Shown here one piece after another: positions 5,560 through 5,742 of a stretch of 5,742 nucleotides of DNA. A program made the translations under genes and the position numbers. Every line of letters starts with the position of its first letter. Position 1 is the stretch's first letter. The notes beneath the pieces were generated by a model. It was not told the DNA's origin and made no database searches. It saw only the letters and a program-made list of their open reading frames with translations. This DNA comes from Shewanellaceae bacterium. Its GTDB lineage: Bacteria > Pseudomonadota > Gammaproteobacteria > Enterobacterales > Shewanellaceae. Where the stretch lies: contig JADHND010000106.1 in the NCBI GenBank assembly GCA_016779685.1, positions 1 through 5,742 of the forward strand, written 5' to 3'.

Positions 5560-5588
5560 TCTATATCAAATACAGTAAATGGCTGCAA
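5560..5588 (-). promoter_or_regulatory. Candidate dksA promoter
   Basis: Minus strand: TTGCAG (5583-5588, 3 of 6 to the -35), a 17-bp spacer and TATAGA (5560-5565, 4 of 6 to the -10). Transcription would start near 5553, about 50 bases before the ATG. Upstream sequence is rich in A and T tracts. A competing pair, TTGACT (5616-5621) and TATAAC (5597-5602), has better boxes but only 13 bp between them. The choice is uncertain. Confidence 0.28.
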
Positions 5589-5637
5589 CTTTTTTTGTTA
5601 TAAAAGAAACATTTTAGTCAATTTTTTAAAATTTTCT

Positions 5638-5646
5638 TGGTATTAT
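5638..5646 (+). promoter_or_regulatory. Candidate extended -10 promoter, divergent from dksA
   Basis: TGG followed by TATTAT matches an extended -10 element (TGn plus 5 of 6). There is no good -35, which extended -10 promoters can do without. Transcription would begin near 5653 and run towards the possible gene start at 5695. Confidence 0.3.
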
Positions 5647-5679
5647 GTAGACGAAATCGAATTATTGACTTTACTTCAA

Positions 5680-5713
5680 AGATAAGCAAAACCAATGCCA
5701 CAATGGTTTATCT
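5680..5713. repeat. Imperfect inverted repeat around the possible start at 5695
   Basis: AGATAA and ACCA (5680-5694, with a 5-base bulge between them) pair with TGGT and TTATCT (5704-5713). The ATG at 5695 lies in the loop. No T-run follows on either strand, so it is not a typical intrinsic terminator. Confidence 0.35.
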
Positions 5714-5742
5714 GCAAAAAAAAACGGTCAGGGGCTGCTTTG
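5695..5742 (+). CDS. Possible N-terminus of an unidentified protein (3' end outside window)
   Basis: An ATG at 5695 opens a frame that runs to the window edge with 16 codons: MPQWFICKKKRSGAAL. A candidate extended -10 promoter lies about 50 bp upstream, and the gene would be divergent from dksA. The ribosome site is weak, with only AAGATAAG about 10 bp upstream. I do not recognise the protein. Sixteen codons are too few to separate a gene from chance. The opposite strand is also open from the edge to a stop near 5671, so an incoming minus-strand gene end is an alternative. Confidence 0.3.
   Translation, partial: MPQWFICKKKRSGAAL

Noticed and set aside
5502..5588. Longer DksA starting at the TTG at 5588
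   Set aside because: The extra 29 residues do not match the family, and AGGAGA is placed for the ATG at 5501.

Overview
The window looks like the chromosome of an A+T-rich gammaproteobacterium. The minus-strand order dksA, gluQRS, pcnB, folK, panC-like follows the Escherichia coli dksA-gluQ(yadB)-pcnB-folK-panB-panC block. The plus-strand gene at the left edge is a close match to E. coli YadH, which lies near the same block in that species. I cannot name the genus from sequence alone.

Layout. Positions 2-463 (+) hold the C-terminal part of a YadH-type ABC-2 permease. Two bases later comes a 236-residue TrmB-like methyltransferase (466-1176, +). A divergent PanC homologue (1159-1965, -) converges on it and overlaps its 3' end by 18 bp. 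A very A+T-rich gap (1966-2234) lies where panB would be expected. Next, on the minus strand, are folK (2235-2708), pcnB (2723-4048), gluQRS (4140-5012) and dksA (5058-5501). The last 240 bp hold the dksA leader and possibly the first 16 codons of a divergent plus-strand gene.

Function. The minus-strand genes tie growth control (DksA) to a tRNA-Asp modification enzyme (GluQRS), RNA polyadenylation (PcnB) and folate synthesis (FolK). A perfect 9-bp hairpin separates dksA from gluQRS, and pcnB appears to have its own promoter.

Most notable points. (1) pcnB and folK both seem to start at non-canonical codons, ATT and ATC, each behind a well-placed Shine-Dalgarno sequence. The conventional start choice cuts the essential N-terminus off FolK and adds four non-homologous residues to PcnB. 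(2) The PanC homologue has an intact frame but lacks the Asn/Gln pantoate-binding loop and other signature residues, and no panB is next to it. (3) The TrmB-like protein has Asn in place of two conserved Asp residues of the TrmB active site. (4) An intrinsic terminator for the panC-like gene is embedded in the 3' coding end of the TrmB-like gene. I see no CRISPR array, insertion sequence, tRNA or rRNA.
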